From the NCBI GenBank assembly GCA_030612495.1, contig JAUWNT010000042.1, positions 1 to 15,232 of the forward strand: a stretch of 15,232 nucleotides of DNA, given 5' to 3'. Numbering within the stretch: position 1 is the first letter of the stretch; every line of letters starts with the position of its first letter. A model generated the notes under the pieces. That model was not told where the DNA came from and did no database searches. It worked only from the letters and a program-made list of their open reading frames with translations. Shown in pieces: positions 14,704 to 15,232 of this stretch. The position numbers and the translations under genes are program-made. The stretch comes from Candidatus Aminicenantota bacterium. GTDB lineage: Bacteria; Acidobacteriota; Aminicenantia; UBA2199.

Positions 14704-14707
14704 TAAT
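14678..14707 (+). promoter_or_regulatory. Weak candidate promoter of the right-edge gene
   Basis: TTGGAT (14678-14683), an 18-bp spacer and GATAAT (14702-14707) overlap the end of the MBL gene. The downstream gene has a strong ribosome site and may instead be read from upstream. An AT-only inverted repeat (AAATAATT 14708-14715 / AATTATTT 14722-14729) lies just downstream, too weak to call a terminator. Confidence 0.3.
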
Positions 14708-14752
14708 AAATAATTATATAAAATTATTTTATAAAAAGAGGAGGTCTATAAT

Positions 14753-15232
14753 ATGAACTGGTTGTCTGTAGTTATAGAAGAATACAAAACACTTCGAAGC
14801 GAAAGTTTAGCATCAATGAAAACTCAACAATCAATTTTACGTTTCGGCACAGCTGCCATAGCTGTAATAAGCGCCACAGGTTTTAATCTATGGAAAACTT
14901 CACCTTTAGCAGAAGTGATCTTTCTACTTTTTACTCCTATTACTGTTTACTTAGTTCTTACTATCTGGATGGGGGAAGTTGCAAGGATGATGCGTGCTGG
15001 TATATTCCTTGTGAAACTGGAAGAGAAAATTAATAAGGAATTTAAAGACAGACCAAAGGCACTAACATGGGAAAACTGGCTACGTGATACCCAACATGAT
15101 GGTAAAACTCCACAATTACGTTGGAATTATTATGCTATTATCTCCCTTTTTCTCTTAATGGCTTTAGCATCGATAGGAATAGGAAATTATAAAGTTTGGA
15201 ATACAATCTGTCTTTCACGGATTGTTATTATA
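14753..15232 (+). CDS. Multi-pass membrane protein, cut off at right edge
   Basis: An ATG at 14753 with a strong GAGGAGG site (14738-14744) opens a frame that runs 160 codons to the last base without a stop. It begins MNWLSVVIEEYKTLRSESLA. Hydrophobic segments lie near residues 32-44 (GTAAIAVISATGF), 54-72 (EVIFLLFTPITVYLVLTIW) and 126-144 (YYAIISLFLLMALASIGIG). Between the last two are GEVARMMRAGIFLVKLEEKIN and LTWENWLRD. From memory, the combination LGEVxRMxRAGxFLxxxExxIN...LxWExWLR marks a widespread family of uncharacterised membrane proteins found patchily in many phyla. That pattern fits an accessory gene, but I cannot name a function. Codon choice (CGA, CGT, CGG, CTA, GCC) is broader than in the left part of the window. 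Confidence 0.8.
   Translation, partial: MNWLSVVIEEYKTLRSESLASMKTQQSILRFGTAAIAVISATGFNLWKTSPLAEVIFLLFTPITVYLVLTIWMGEVARMMRAGIFLVKLEEKINKEFKDRPKALTWENWLRDTQHDGKTPQLRWNYYAIISLFLLMALASIGIGNYKVWNTICLSRIVII

Noticed and set aside
14708..14729. Terminator hairpin after the MBL hydrolase
   Set aside because: The 8-bp stem consists only of A and T and would be too unstable to terminate.

Overview
The window is about 15.2 kb of strongly AT-rich bacterial DNA (by eye roughly 30% GC, not computed). Most of it is densely packed chromosomal housekeeping sequence: a complete alanyl-tRNA synthetase, a CCA-adding-type tRNA nucleotidyltransferase, a type IV pilus retraction ATPase, a PilZ protein, a lytic transglycosylase and a lipid kinase. 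PilT plus a secreted transglycosylase suggests a bacterium with type IV pili and a peptidoglycan wall. The radical SAM and DUF89 genes fit an anaerobe, but I cannot name a phylum from sequence alone. No rRNA, tRNA, CRISPR array, insertion sequence or convincing rho-independent terminator was seen, and no gene-free stretch exceeds about 160 bases.

Layout. (1) 1-316: the 5' part of a membrane protein gene on the minus strand, with a near-consensus promoter and a 26-bp inverted repeat in its leader. (2) 317-2547, minus strand: a TetR-family regulator followed by a radical SAM/Twitch-type enzyme, under a promoter whose start region is covered by a 40-bp palindrome built on TTGACCGA/TCGGTCAA. This self-contained autoregulated enzyme module is the best candidate for something undescribed. 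(3) 2610-3464, minus: a DUF89/ARMT1-like metal-dependent phosphatase. (4) 3593-4249, plus: an unrecognised all-helical protein. (5) 10183 down to 4244, minus: a tight five-gene operon, pilT - alaS - lytic transglycosylase - four-TM membrane protein - diacylglycerol-kinase-like lipid kinase. Three of its four junctions overlap by 4-8 bp. (6) 10283-11686, minus: a beta-CASP metallo-beta-lactamase RNase-like protein. (7) 11808-13788, plus: a membrane-anchored PilZ protein overlapping a tRNA nucleotidyltransferase. (8) 13781-15232, plus: a possible 29-codon ORF, an MBL-fold hydrolase and a membrane protein cut off by the window edge. This last part looks more accessory than the rest.

Themes. A pilus/c-di-GMP gene is fused by overlap to a tRNA enzyme gene twice (pilT-alaS, PilZ-cca). 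Several genes have well-spaced -35/-10 boxes (17-bp spacers) so close to the ATG, with no Shine-Dalgarno, that leaderless or near-leaderless transcripts are likely. Others have strong GGAGG-type sites, so both initiation modes appear to coexist.
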